Of a stretch of 12,543 nt of DNA, positions 5,542-12,543 are shown in pieces. This DNA comes from Methanoregula sp. GTDB taxonomy: Archaea > Halobacteriota > Methanomicrobia > Methanomicrobiales > Methanospirillaceae. The notes below the pieces were generated by a model, which searched no databases, was not told where the DNA came from, and saw only the letters and a list, made by a program, of their open reading frames with translations. The first letter of the stretch is position 1; every line of letters begins with the position of its first letter. The DNA is taken from NCBI GenBank assembly GCA_003154335.1, contig PMDE01000054.1:58638-71180 (forward strand), written 5' to 3'. The translations under genes were made by a program, and so were the position numbers.

Positions 5542-7170
5542 ATGCTTGCAGATGAGGTGGTGGATTGCCATGTGCTGGTAATCGGGAGTGGGGGTGCCGG
5601 CGTGAGAGCTGCGATTGAGGCATCACAGTACGGGGAAACTGTGCTCATCTCAAAGACAATAATAGGTAAAGGCGGGTGCACCACTATGGCCGAAGGAGGA
5701 TACAATGCCGTCCTTCGGGAGCAGGATTCATGCGTACTCCATTTCGAAGATACTCTCAAAGGTGGCGCCTTCCTGAATGATCCTGAGCTTGTGCACATTC
5801 TTGTTAAAGAAGCTCCGATGAGGATGGATGATCTCATAACGTGGGGAGCGGTGTTTGATTTCACAAAAAACGATGAGATCGCCCAGCGCCCGTTTGGGGG
5901 TCAGAGGTTCCCGCGGACATGCTATGCAGGTGATCGGACCGGTCACGAAATGATGATAACGCTGGTCGAGAGGCTGGATTCGTCAGATGTTATTTCGTTG
6001 CAGGAATTCACCATTCTCGACCTTCTCAAAGAGGGTGAATTGGTAATCGGTGCACTAGCACTTGACGAGAAAGGAAATCTCATCTTGCTCAAAGCAGACT
6101 CCACCATTCTTGCAACGGGTGGCACAACAAAAGTGTATGATATTTCCACAAATTCATCGAGCGGTACTGGTGATGGTTTTGCAATTGGCTACCGGGCAGG
6201 TGCCGAACTGATCGATATGGAGATGATCCAGTTTCACCCTACGGGAGCGGTATTTCCTTACGATGCACGGGGAAGGCTGGTAACTGAGGCAGTGCGGGGG
6301 GAAGGGGGCATCCTGCTCAATAGTCTCGGTGAACGGTTCATGAAACAGTATGATCCCAAACAGTTGGAGCTTTCCACCCGGGATGTTGTATCACGAGCGA
6401 TAGCAACGGAGATACAGGCAGGGCGGGGAACAAAAAACGGAGGGGTATATCTCGATGTTACCCACCTCTCCGCTGAACAAATCGAGACCCGGCTCCCGGT
6501 GATGCTCGAACAGTTCCTTAAATTTGGTGTCGATATACGGAACCAGCCAATGGAAGTAGCCCCTACAGCACATCATATCATGGGGGGGTTGCGGATAACA
6601 TCCGAATGCCGGACAACCATACCCGGTCTCTTCGCCTGCGGTGAAGTAGCCGGGGGTGTTCACGGGGCCAACAGACTGGGAGGAAACGCTCTTGCGGATA
6701 CGCAGGTCTTTGGGAAAAGAGCTGGTGAATTTGCAGGAAAATCAGAAAAAAGGATAAAAAAAGTGGATTATGACCAGATTAGCCGGAAACTGGAGGATCT
6801 CGAAACACTCATGAAGGGGATCGTGAACCCTGCTGAGATCCGGAAAAAGCTCCAGCTTGCTATGTGGAAAGGTGCCGGGATATTCAGGAACGCGTCGGAT
6901 CTGACCTTGACATTGGAAACGATTAGTAACCTTTCGCTTGCGCAGCTGAAAGCTGATTCTGCCAGAAATCTTGCCGAGTGCTGCACCATCCAAAACATGT
7001 GCATGACGTCCTCGCTTATCTGCCGGAGTGCGCTGATCCGGACAGAATCCCGGGGAGCTCATGTCCGGGTCGATATTCCACAGACAATTGATGCCCGGCA
7101 GTCACCGTTCCATCATACATTTATGTCCTCTTCCCGGAAAGGGATTGAGGAAATTAGGAGCCCTGCATGA
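5542..7170 (+). CDS. tfrA: Thiol:fumarate reductase flavoprotein subunit TfrA
   Basis: This 542-residue flavoprotein of the succinate dehydrogenase/fumarate reductase family starts with an ADP-binding loop (VLVIGSGGAGVRAAIEA, 11-27). Active-site residues known from bacterial fumarate reductases are all kept: His232 in QFHPTG, Arg252 in VRGEGGILLN, Arg280 in STRD, His344 in PTAHHIMGG and Arg378 in ANRLGGN. The residue that carries covalent FAD in E. coli FrdA (His in HTVAAEGG) is Cys46 here (CTTMAEGG), so FAD should be non-covalent. With TfrB it reduces fumarate to succinate while oxidising CoM-SH and CoB-SH to CoM-S-S-CoB in the cytoplasm of methanogens. Succinate feeds 2-oxoglutarate synthesis. 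The gene overlaps tfrB by ATGA. FrdA, SdhA or NadB would be alternatives without the fused-type TfrB next door. Confidence 0.93.
   Translation: MLADEVVDCHVLVIGSGGAGVRAAIEASQYGETVLISKTIIGKGGCTTMAEGGYNAVLREQDSCVLHFEDTLKGGAFLNDPELVHILVKEAPMRMDDLITWGAVFDFTKNDEIAQRPFGGQRFPRTCYAGDRTGHEMMITLVERLDSSDVISLQEFTILDLLKEGELVIGALALDEKGNLILLKADSTILATGGTTKVYDISTNSSSGTGDGFAIGYRAGAELIDMEMIQFHPTGAVFPYDARGRLVTEAVRGEGGILLNSLGERFMKQYDPKQLELSTRDVVSRAIATEIQAGRGTKNGGVYLDVTHLSAEQIETRLPVMLEQFLKFGVDIRNQPMEVAPTAHHIMGGLRITSECRTTIPGLFACGEVAGGVHGANRLGGNALADTQVFGKRAGEFAGKSEKRIKKVDYDQISRKLEDLETLMKGIVNPAEIRKKLQLAMWKGAGIFRNASDLTLTLETISNLSLAQLKADSARNLAECCTIQNMCMTSSLICRSALIRTESRGAHVRVDIPQTIDARQSPFHHTFMSSSRKGIEEIRSPA
7156..7160 (+). 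promoter_or_regulatory. Ribosome binding site of tfrB inside tfrA
   Basis: AGGAG lies six bases before the tfrB ATG, within the last codons of tfrA. Together with the ATGA stop/start overlap it indicates coupled translation of the two subunits in equal amounts. Confidence 0.7.
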
Positions 7171-8636
7171 AACAGATCACTGCCAGGGTCTATCGTTTTG
7201 ACCCGGAAACGGATTCAGAAGCGCATTTCGAGGAATTCAACGTCGCTGTAAATGATGGCGCCCGGATTCTTCATGTCCTTCATGCAATTCATGATTCCGT
7301 TGATGCAACTCTTGCGTTCAGATACTGTTGCGGGTCCGGTCAATGCGGTAGCTGTGCAGTAAGATTAAACGGGGAACCTGTTCTTGCCTGTATGGAAGAA
7401 GCGCAGGACAATATTACCATAGAACCACTTAACCTTCCCGTAAAAAAGGATCTTGTCGTGGATCTTGCGCCTTTTCTTGAAACGATTGCATCGCTGAAAC
7501 CAGTAGACACGCTGAAAATGCCAACAAAATCCGATATCGATATGATAAAGCCACTAAGGAGTTGTATCGAATGCCTCTGCTGTGTTTCGGTTTGTCCGGC
7601 AATGGAAGTAACAAAGTTCGTGGGGCCCACCGCTATGCGTCAGGAAATGCGCCTCTCGCTTGATCCCCGTGACCACGGAAACAGGATAGCCGATGCGGTG
7701 AAAGAAGGGCTCTTTACCTGTACCAGTTGCCAGGCCTGCTGGAAGGTATGCCCAAAAGATATTGAAATCCCTTCAAAAGCCATCGAAAAACTCCGGGCGC
7801 TCGCAAACAAATGTGGTTTTACACTGCCAAAGCACCAGGAAGTAGCCGCTCTGGTGAAAGAAACAGGGCGCTCCGTGACCCGGATAGAACCAACTTTTCT
7901 GGAACTGGTCAACACAGATATAGTCGAACCCTCAGGCACCGTGAAGGCAACAGTGGGATTCTTTGTCGGATGTATGTATAACATGCGGCTGCCTAAAACA
8001 GCACTGGACGCAATCGAAGTACTAAAACGTAACGGTATAAGGGTCATTATTCCCAAAGAACAGATCTGCTGCGGTTCACCGCTTATTCGTACCGGTCAGC
8101 TTGACTTTCTGGATACACTGAGGAAACGCAATATTGATGCATTCCGGTTCCAAAAAATCGATGCGGTCATGACGATATGTGCCGGCTGTGGTTCCACTCT
8201 GAAAAATGATTACCGGACGCCTTTTGCAGTTTTGGACATTAACGAGATACTTACAAAATTTGGAATTGAATCCCCCGCACACCTTCCATTCAGGGCAACC
8301 TACCACGATCCCTGCCATCTCCTTCGCGGGCAGGATATTCGTGAACAACCCCGGCAGCTCATACGTGAAGTTGTGGATCTTGTCGAAATGCCTTCTGTCT
8401 GTTGTGGTTCGGGAGGTGGTGTCAAATCCGGTATTCCCGAGGAGGCGGCAGCTCTGGGAAAACGACGAGGAGAGGAGATCAGGAAGTGTGGAGCTGATCT
8501 TGTTATTACTTCCTGCCCGTTCTGCGAATTTCATATAGCCGGGCACACTGATAAACCGGTTAAGAATATTGCCACAGTACTGCTCGAAGGATACAGGGAA
8601 AAAGACCGGAAAACAGGTAAGCCGGTAGTTCCCTGA
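7167..8636 (+). CDS. tfrB: Thiol:fumarate reductase iron-sulfur subunit TfrB (FrdB-HdrB fusion)
   Basis: This 489-residue protein joins a fumarate-reductase iron-sulfur subunit to a heterodisulfide-reductase-B-like half, the known TfrB layout. Residues 54-75 give the [2Fe-2S] site (Cys55, Cys60, Cys63, Cys75). Two ferredoxin-type sites follow: Cys133/136/139/143 (with an extra Cys138) and Cys185/188/191/195. The C-terminal half has two CCG cysteine-rich domains: Cys269, Cys301-Cys302, Cys338/341 and Cys383, Cys412-Cys413, Cys450/453. In HdrB such domains hold the non-cubane [4Fe-4S] clusters where CoM-SH and CoB-SH meet the disulfide. Electrons from the two thiols would pass through the clusters to FAD in TfrA. 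All ligands are intact and there is no transmembrane segment, in line with a soluble enzyme. Confidence 0.95.
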   Translation: MKQITARVYRFDPETDSEAHFEEFNVAVNDGARILHVLHAIHDSVDATLAFRYCCGSGQCGSCAVRLNGEPVLACMEEAQDNITIEPLNLPVKKDLVVDLAPFLETIASLKPVDTLKMPTKSDIDMIKPLRSCIECLCCVSVCPAMEVTKFVGPTAMRQEMRLSLDPRDHGNRIADAVKEGLFTCTSCQACWKVCPKDIEIPSKAIEKLRALANKCGFTLPKHQEVAALVKETGRSVTRIEPTFLELVNTDIVEPSGTVKATVGFFVGCMYNMRLPKTALDAIEVLKRNGIRVIIPKEQICCGSPLIRTGQLDFLDTLRKRNIDAFRFQKIDAVMTICAGCGSTLKNDYRTPFAVLDINEILTKFGIESPAHLPFRATYHDPCHLLRGQDIREQPRQLIREVVDLVEMPSVCCGSGGGVKSGIPEEAAALGKRRGEEIRKCGADLVITSCPFCEFHIAGHTDKPVKNIATVLLEGYREKDRKTGKPVVP

Positions 8637-8679
8637 AATGAGTGGAGAACACCGCGGCACATTTTTCAATATATTCTTT

Positions 8680-8705
8680 ATTTTCCATTCGAAAATCGGG
8701 AAAAT
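8680..8705. terminator. Inverted repeat between convergent tfrB and the Grx-TrxR gene
   Basis: ATTTTCC (8680-8686) can pair with GGAAAAT (8699-8705); the left arm also pairs with GAAAAT at 8691-8696. T-rich stretches flank it on the plus strand (CTTATTTTCTATTG after it) and, read on the minus strand, beyond the other side too. The site falls in the 89-base gap where two transcripts converge, so a shared terminator is plausible. Evidence is position and composition only. Confidence 0.4.
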
Positions 8706-8725
8706 GAGAAAAGTATTCTTATTTT

Positions 8726-9886
8726 CTATTGTATGAAGGATTTCAGGAGGTATTCGTGCGCTTCCAACGCGGCCTTTGCCCCGTCCCCGGCCGCAATTAT
8801 AATTTGTTTGCTTTTTACCGCAGAGACATCTCCGGCCGCAAAAACACCCTCGACACTCGTATGGCAGTTTATATCAATACTGATCTCTTTTTTCTCATTA
8901 AGCGATACAAACCCGTCGAGAATATCAGTATTGGGCAACCAGCCGATTTCGATAAAGATCCCGTCAAGATCGAGGTTCCGCTCTTCACCGTTCTCATTTC
9001 GGATCGTAATTGCAGAAAGGAATTTATCACCATGAAGAGCGGTTATCTGTGTATTTACCAGGACCTGTATGTTCTCCCTTGATTCAAGCATCTTCAGGTA
9101 TACCGCATCTGCCCTGATACGGTTGCGCACGATCAGGTGCACGGATTGTGCAATTTCGCTCATTTCCACCGCAGTCTGAAGCGCGGAATTCCCGCCGCCT
9201 ACCACCGCTACCCGTTTTTCCTTATACAATGGTCCGTCACAGGTAGAACAGATGGAGAGACCACGACCAAGATATTGTTCCTCATTCGCAATACCAAGTT
9301 TTTTCGGACGGTTCCCTTGTGCGAGGATGAGACTTTTCGCCTTTAGCGTTTTTTCTGAAATTGTCCGAATGATAAAAATATCGTTTTCCTTAAAGATGCT
9401 GACAACCCGGTCGAGTTCAAGATGTATCGTAAGTGTGCGGATCTGTTCTTCAAATTTTTTCATCAGATCTTCACCACTGATCATGCGGTATCCCATATAA
9501 TTTTCTATAGCCCATGATTCCAGTGCCTGTCCACCAATATTTTCACTGATAATAACTGTATTGAGCATTTTTCTGGCACAGTACACTCCTGCCGTGAGTC
9601 CTGCAGGACCGGCACCGACAATAAGGACATCATATATCTCTCCCTGAACCGTTTCACCAAAAAGATTGTTCAGCCTTTGTGAATCAAACCCGACAATGAC
9701 TTCCTCGTCAACAACGATCACTGGAACGCCACGCTGACCCGAAAGTTCGATCATTTTTTTTGCCGCACCGGTATCCTCACCGACATCTATACTCTCGTAA
9801 GGGACTCCGTGTTTATCGAGGAATGCCTTTGCCATACGACAATAGGGACAATTTTTCGTTGAATAAACCGTGACTTTTCTCATCAT
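8726..9886 (-). CDS. Glutaredoxin domain fused to thioredoxin-reductase-like flavoprotein
   Basis: Residues 1-78 are a small glutaredoxin/NrdH-type domain with Cys13-Pro-Tyr-Cys16 and the cis-proline motif GVPV (Pro55). Residues 85-386 are a thioredoxin-reductase-type flavoprotein. It has an FAD loop (VLIVGAGPAGLTAG), the redox pair Cys213-S-T-Cys216-D-G, a pyridine-nucleotide loop (VVGGGNSALQTA) and the C-terminal FAD motif VFAAGDV. Electrons would pass from reduced nucleotide or F420 via FAD and Cys213/216 to the fused CPYC site, much as AhpF reduces its own N-terminal thiol domain. AhpF carries two tandem thioredoxin folds there; this protein has one. Two motifs are off-type: LAQG instead of the usual ATG, and IVRNRIRA instead of HRRxxFRA. 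The final acceptor is unknown. The start is MM; a TATA box 24 bases upstream supports leaderless initiation. Confidence 0.88.
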   Translation of the reverse strand: MMRKVTVYSTKNCPYCRMAKAFLDKHGVPYESIDVGEDTGAAKKMIELSGQRGVPVIVVDEEVIVGFDSQRLNNLFGETVQGEIYDVLIVGAGPAGLTAGVYCARKMLNTVIISENIGGQALESWAIENYMGYRMISGEDLMKKFEEQIRTLTIHLELDRVVSIFKENDIFIIRTISEKTLKAKSLILAQGNRPKKLGIANEEQYLGRGLSICSTCDGPLYKEKRVAVVGGGNSALQTAVEMSEIAQSVHLIVRNRIRADAVYLKMLESRENIQVLVNTQITALHGDKFLSAITIRNENGEERNLDLDGIFIEIGWLPNTDILDGFVSLNEKKEISIDINCHTSVEGVFAAGDVSAVKSKQIIIAAGDGAKAALEAHEYLLKSFIQ

Positions 9887-9905
9887 TTCGAAAATGGTGC
9901 GAGGT

Positions 9906-9913
9906 GATATAAA
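9906..9913 (-). promoter_or_regulatory. TATA box for the Grx-TrxR gene
   Basis: On the minus strand TTTATATC, within a longer ATATATTTATATC, is centred about 24-26 bases before the ATG at 9886. No SD lies between (CGCACCATTTTCGAA), which fits a leaderless transcript. Confidence 0.5.
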
Positions 9914-9999
9914 TATATTGACGTAGGGAAAAAAATGGGATTCTGATTTGGAGTGGGATCATCACAACTTTCTTTTTGGCCGGGGCCCAATACACCTTG

Positions 10000-10011
10000 A
10001 TACGATCGTAT
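10000..10011. repeat. 12-base perfect palindrome overlapping the LamG-gene start codon
   Basis: ATACGATCGTAT is its own reverse complement, and its last two bases are the first two of the ATG at 10010. Such a site could be an operator blocking transcription or initiation, or simply chance. No second copy was noticed in the window. Confidence 0.4.
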
Positions 10012-11305
10012 GAGTAAAACGCCGTCTCCAGTGTGGTTGAGAAATTGCATCCTGTTTTGTCTGGCAGTCATCTGCCTGATAAGTGGAGTTCATGCTTATT
10101 CTGACATCACTGTTGCGGAACCCAAGCCTGCAGTGTATTTAAACTTCGATGAAGGCAGCGGTATTTACGTGTTTGATGCTTCGGGTAACGGTAATGCCGG
10201 AACCCTTCACGGGGTGACAAGATTTGAAGATGGCATCTGTGGGCAGGCTGCATTTTTTAACGGCACAAATAATTTTGTCGAAATTCCGTTCAGCTCCCAG
10301 AATCATCCCAGTGAGCAAATTACCGTTTCACTCTGGTTTTATACAGATTCATTTGAACCCCAGGTTCTCGTGTCAACGTACGAGGACGGAGGATACCGGC
10401 TCGGATTTGATGACGGCGGGGATCTCTGGTGGACAGTAAATCTGGAAAGGAAGGGAGATGTATCGGTACCTGTCCAGCATGAAAGCATAGCACTCCACCA
10501 GTGGCATCAGGTAACAGGAACGTATGATGGTCAAAGATTGAAGTTATTTCTGGACGGAATACTCAGGAACCAACTGAATACCACGGGTGCGATCCACTAC
10601 CAGTATAGTAATTATGTCACCCTTGGTGCCGACGCAGGACTTGATAACAGAACAGATCCAAGCTGCCCTCAGTATTTCCATGGCGGCCTTGATGAAATAA
10701 GGATTTATCCCATAGCTCTGACGTATGAACAGGTGATGAATAACAGATACCAATGCTCTTCGGATCCGGTAACACAACCCCGGGATTTTCTGAAACGCGT
10801 GGAGGTACCTGATTCCTGTGCCGTAACATCCGGCTCGGTCAATCTCAGTGCAAATGATGTTGTTCTGCGTGTTCTTTCGTTCCCCGATAAAACCGAGAAT
10901 GGCACGTGGAAAGTTACCCTTCCTCCCGGCTCAACACTCGTGGTGAACGGGCGGGACTTATACTCTGTTTCATACCCGGATGCCTGGTATATTGAAATTG
11001 GTGATGAAAAAGGGAGAATTACCCGGTCCATTGCATTCCCTAACAGAAACAACGCACCGGTAGAAGGAGTCATCCCATCGGGGAACGCATCAGTTCTTGT
11101 CAGATATTTCGATGGAAAAGGAAGATTTCCCGCCCAGGTTGCTATCCAGTTTGAGAGTATTACACCAAAACCCCCGGCAAACCCCCGCCCGATAATACTG
11201 AATTATCCTGTTATTGTCTTTTATTCTGCATCATGGGTGACCCTTATTGCAATTATTCTTGTCATGGTCCTGCTGCATCTTCGGAAAAATAAAAAGAAAA
11301 AATAA
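10010..11305 (+). CDS. Secreted, membrane-anchored LamG/concanavalin-like surface protein
   Basis: This 431-residue protein carries an N-terminal Sec signal peptide (hydrophobic core about 12-26, likely cleaved after Ala29). A LamG/jelly-roll lectin-like domain spans about 36-242. It is recognised from YLNFDEGSG, then DASGNGNAGTLHGVTRF, WHQVTGTYDGQRLKLFLDG and the closing GGLDEIRIYPIAL (from about 226). A second, unassigned beta-rich region follows (about 265-390), then a Pro-rich linker (PKPPANPRP). A single transmembrane helix (about 400-423) and a basic tail (RKNKKKK) end the protein. The topology is outside domain plus C-terminal anchor. Several N-x-S/T sequons could be glycosylated. The family often binds sugars or other surface partners; the ligand here is unknown. 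No clear SD or TATA box supports the start, but the signal peptide does. The gene stands alone, between two divergent or convergent redox genes. Confidence 0.85.
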   Translation: MSKTPSPVWLRNCILFCLAVICLISGVHAYSDITVAEPKPAVYLNFDEGSGIYVFDASGNGNAGTLHGVTRFEDGICGQAAFFNGTNNFVEIPFSSQNHPSEQITVSLWFYTDSFEPQVLVSTYEDGGYRLGFDDGGDLWWTVNLERKGDVSVPVQHESIALHQWHQVTGTYDGQRLKLFLDGILRNQLNTTGAIHYQYSNYVTLGADAGLDNRTDPSCPQYFHGGLDEIRIYPIALTYEQVMNNRYQCSSDPVTQPRDFLKRVEVPDSCAVTSGSVNLSANDVVLRVLSFPDKTENGTWKVTLPPGSTLVVNGRDLYSVSYPDAWYIEIGDEKGRITRSIAFPNRNNAPVEGVIPSGNASVLVRYFDGKGRFPAQVAIQFESITPKPPANPRPIILNYPVIVFYSASWVTLIAIILVMVLLHLRKNKKKK

Positions 11306-11312
11306 CGGATTT

Positions 11313-11340
11313 GATGATAAAAAGAAAAAATATTAATAAA
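11313..11340 (-). terminator. T-rich terminator of the rubrerythrin gene
   Basis: On the minus strand, just past the rubrerythrin stop codon, the sequence reads TTTATTAATATTTTTTCTTTTTATC. T runs of this kind end archaeal transcription. No comparable plus-strand T run follows the LamG gene before it meets the opposite gene. Confidence 0.45.
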
Positions 11341-11342
11341 AT

Positions 11343-11846
11343 TCAGAGAGTAATTTCCCGGAACTGTTTGCCAAAAGCACTGCAAATTGGGCATTTTTCC
11401 GGGGGTTTGGCGATTTCAATATTGCCGCATACCGGGCAAAGGAATAGTTTTTCTCTTCCCATGTCTTTTCCGGTTTTTACTGCTTCAAGTGCTCTTGTGT
11501 AAAGTTTTGCATGAACCTGTTCGGCTTTCATTGCATGAGTAAAGGCTAACAGGGCGTCAGTTTTGTTTTCAGCTTCAGCAACTTTGATAAAATCGGGGTA
11601 CATCGTTGTAAACTCATGCGTCTCTCCGGCAATGCTTGCGACGAGGTTCTTTTCCGTCGATTCAATTGCAGCAAGGGCATTCAACAGTTTTTTTGCATGG
11701 ATTGCTTCTGCTTCAGAGGCTGCTTTATATAACGTAGCGACACTCATGAATCCTTCTTTGGCAGCTTTATCAGAAAACGCCTGATATTTTCGGTTTGCCT
11801 GGGACTCCCCGGCAAAAGCTTCCTTTGCATTCTCCTGGGTTGACAT
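11343..11846 (-). CDS. rbr: Rubrerythrin
   Basis: This 167-residue non-heme iron protein has a four-helix ferritin-like domain (about 1-130) followed by a rubredoxin-type domain. Diiron ligand candidates are Glu14 in FAGES, Glu47 and His50 in EAEAIH, Glu75/Glu78 in GETHEF, and Glu109 and His112 in AEQVH. The C-terminal Fe(Cys)4 site is Cys137-P-V-Cys140-G and Cys152-P-I-Cys155. Rubrerythrins reduce hydrogen peroxide to water in the cytoplasm of anaerobes, taking electrons from rubredoxin or related donors. The length is slightly shorter than the classic Desulfovibrio protein but normal for the clostridial/archaeal type. A strong TATA element 26 bases before the ATG and absence of an SD suggest a leaderless mRNA. 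The Grx-TrxR flavoprotein nearby on the same strand is a possible but unproven electron source. Confidence 0.95.
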   Translation of the reverse strand: MSTQENAKEAFAGESQANRKYQAFSDKAAKEGFMSVATLYKAASEAEAIHAKKLLNALAAIESTEKNLVASIAGETHEFTTMYPDFIKVAEAENKTDALLAFTHAMKAEQVHAKLYTRALEAVKTGKDMGREKLFLCPVCGNIEIAKPPEKCPICSAFGKQFREITL

Positions 11847-11868
11847 AGCGCAAAATTAGATGAGATAT

Positions 11869-11876
11869 AATTTAAA
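11869..11876 (-). promoter_or_regulatory. TATA box for rubrerythrin
   Basis: The minus strand reads TTTAAATT within AATATTTAAATTATATC, centred 26-27 bases before the ATG at 11846. This is the clearest TATA element in the window and implies a transcript starting at or near the start codon. Confidence 0.55.
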
Positions 11877-12010
11877 TATTTTTCATAAGGGCAAAAAAAG
11901 GGAAGTACTGCCCCCAGCCGATGTGGATTTATTTCTTCACTTTCGTTCTTCCATAAATTCTGGGATTTTGGTATTCAAGCAAAAAATTAAGGTTTTTTAA
12001 AATAAGAATG

Positions 12011-12032
12011 TTTATATAGTTTAATTTATAAT
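12011..12032 (+). promoter_or_regulatory. TATA-like elements before the Ig-like protein gene
   Basis: Two candidate boxes lie here: TTTATATA (12011-12018) and TTTATAAT (12025-12032). The first would start transcription about 15 bases before the ATG at 12054. The second is 26 bases away and would give a leaderless mRNA. No clear SD is present (CAGAGTTGTTAT). Confidence 0.4.
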
Positions 12033-12053
12033 AATTTTATTCAGAGTTGTTAT

Positions 12054-12543
12054 ATGAGAATGAAATCTGGCATTTTCATCTTTGTGAGCTTGTTGGTTCT
12101 AATCAGTACAGTTGCAGCCAACATTCCCGATACCTCCACCATGGTCCCTAATAACGAATGGGTTATTGCCAACGGTGCTGATCAGGTCGGTATCACGGTT
12201 ACTGCATTAAATGCGACATCAGGAACTGTAGTAAAGAATGCACTCGTTCAGTTTGCTGTTGATGATCCTGTATATGGTTTTGTCAGTCCCATTTCAGGTT
12301 CTACAGATGATTCAGGTCGCGCAAATAGTACTTTTAAAGTTAATAAAACAAGTGGAATGGCGAATATCACTGCAAAGATTACTTCGGATGGGTATTCAGT
12401 AATCAAGTATATTCACGTGAATATTGATCACGACACTCCGTATTACGTGGATTTCAGCTATCCGCTCTCCGCGTCAGTTGGAAGTGTTGTTCCGTTTAAT
12501 ATATCCATGACTGACCGGTGGGGAAACCGCATTGATAACCGGA
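12054..12543 (+). CDS. Secreted Ig-like (Big_1/invasin-type) surface protein, N-terminal part
   Basis: An open frame from ATG at 12054 runs 163 codons to the window end without a stop, so the gene is cut. Residues 1-22 form a signal peptide (MRMKSGIFIFVSLLVLISTV, likely cleaved after AA). The next about 90 residues resemble a Big_1 Ig-like domain: NGADQVGITVTALNA, VVKNALVQFAVDD, a turn G-S-T-D-D-S-G-R-A and ANSTFKVNKTSG-type strands. A second similar domain begins near YYVDFSYPLSASVGSVVPF. Such repeats build extended cell-surface or adhesive proteins in methanogens and bacteria. Several N-x-S/T sequons (NATS, NSTF, NKTS, NITA, NISM) suggest an exported glycoprotein. The start could also be the Met two codons later. 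Total size, anchor and partner are outside the window. Confidence 0.8.
   Translation, partial: MRMKSGIFIFVSLLVLISTVAANIPDTSTMVPNNEWVIANGADQVGITVTALNATSGTVVKNALVQFAVDDPVYGFVSPISGSTDDSGRANSTFKVNKTSGMANITAKITSDGYSVIKYIHVNIDHDTPYYVDFSYPLSASVGSVVPFNISMTDRWGNRIDNR

Noticed and set aside
8076..8669. 197-codon open frame on the minus strand
   Set aside because: It is antisense to the CCG domains of tfrB, with no recognisable motif; the cysteine-rich coding strand explains the absence of stops.
8726..9886. Possibility that this is a plain thioredoxin reductase with a mis-called start
   Set aside because: The first 78 residues form a complete glutaredoxin fold with CPYC and cis-proline in the same frame, and the TATA box is placed for the upstream ATG, so the fusion is real in this sequence.
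11889..11913. Weak hairpin GGGCA/TGCCC between rubrerythrin and the Ig-like gene
   Set aside because: The stem is five base pairs with a 15-base loop, which is easily met by chance, and it fits no termination or promoter position well.

Overview
The window looks like a chromosomal segment of a methanogenic archaeon, most likely a member of the Methanomicrobiales (Methanoregula- or Methanospirillum-like). This placement is an inference. It rests on archaeal-type genes (an LSm protein with ribosomal protein eL37, an MCT-1-like PUA protein, archaeal SepF, a single-domain ZPR1) and on both subunits of the CoM-SH/CoB-SH-dependent thiol:fumarate reductase, an enzyme of methanogens. Several genes have a TATA-like box about 25 bases before the start codon and no Shine-Dalgarno sequence, which fits leaderless archaeal transcripts.

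Layout. 1-485 (-): an LSm, eL37, purF cluster; only the first 16 codons of purF are inside the window. 672-1169 (+): PUA-domain RNA-binding protein. 1292-2185 (+): sepF followed with no gap by a ZPR1 zinc-finger gene. 2186-3095: the only long stretch without an intact gene. It holds what looks like a frameshifted small gene (about 2505-2843), a cluster of GAATTC palindromes and a few hairpins. 3096-5481 (-): aspartate kinase overlapping purM by 8 bases. 5542-8636 (+): tfrA-tfrB with an ATGA overlap. 8726-9886 (-): a glutaredoxin domain fused to a thioredoxin-reductase-like flavoprotein. 10010-11305 (+): a secreted, C-terminally anchored LamG-like surface protein. 11343-11846 (-): rubrerythrin. 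12054 to the edge (+): a secreted Ig-like surface protein, cut by the window end.

How it fits together. The left part is information processing and cell division, joined to de novo purine synthesis (purF here, purM further right). The centre covers aspartate-family amino acid synthesis and fumarate reduction; the latter makes succinate for 2-oxoglutarate synthesis and oxidises CoM-SH plus CoB-SH to the heterodisulfide. The right part combines thiol and oxygen-stress redox proteins (Grx-TrxR fusion, rubrerythrin) with two cell-surface proteins.

I see no tRNA, rRNA, CRISPR array, insertion sequence or prophage gene, and no compelling new multi-gene system. The best leads are the decayed gene at 2505-2843, the unusual Grx-TrxR fusion, the sepF-zpr1 and ask-purM couplings, and the AT box shared between ask and tfrA.
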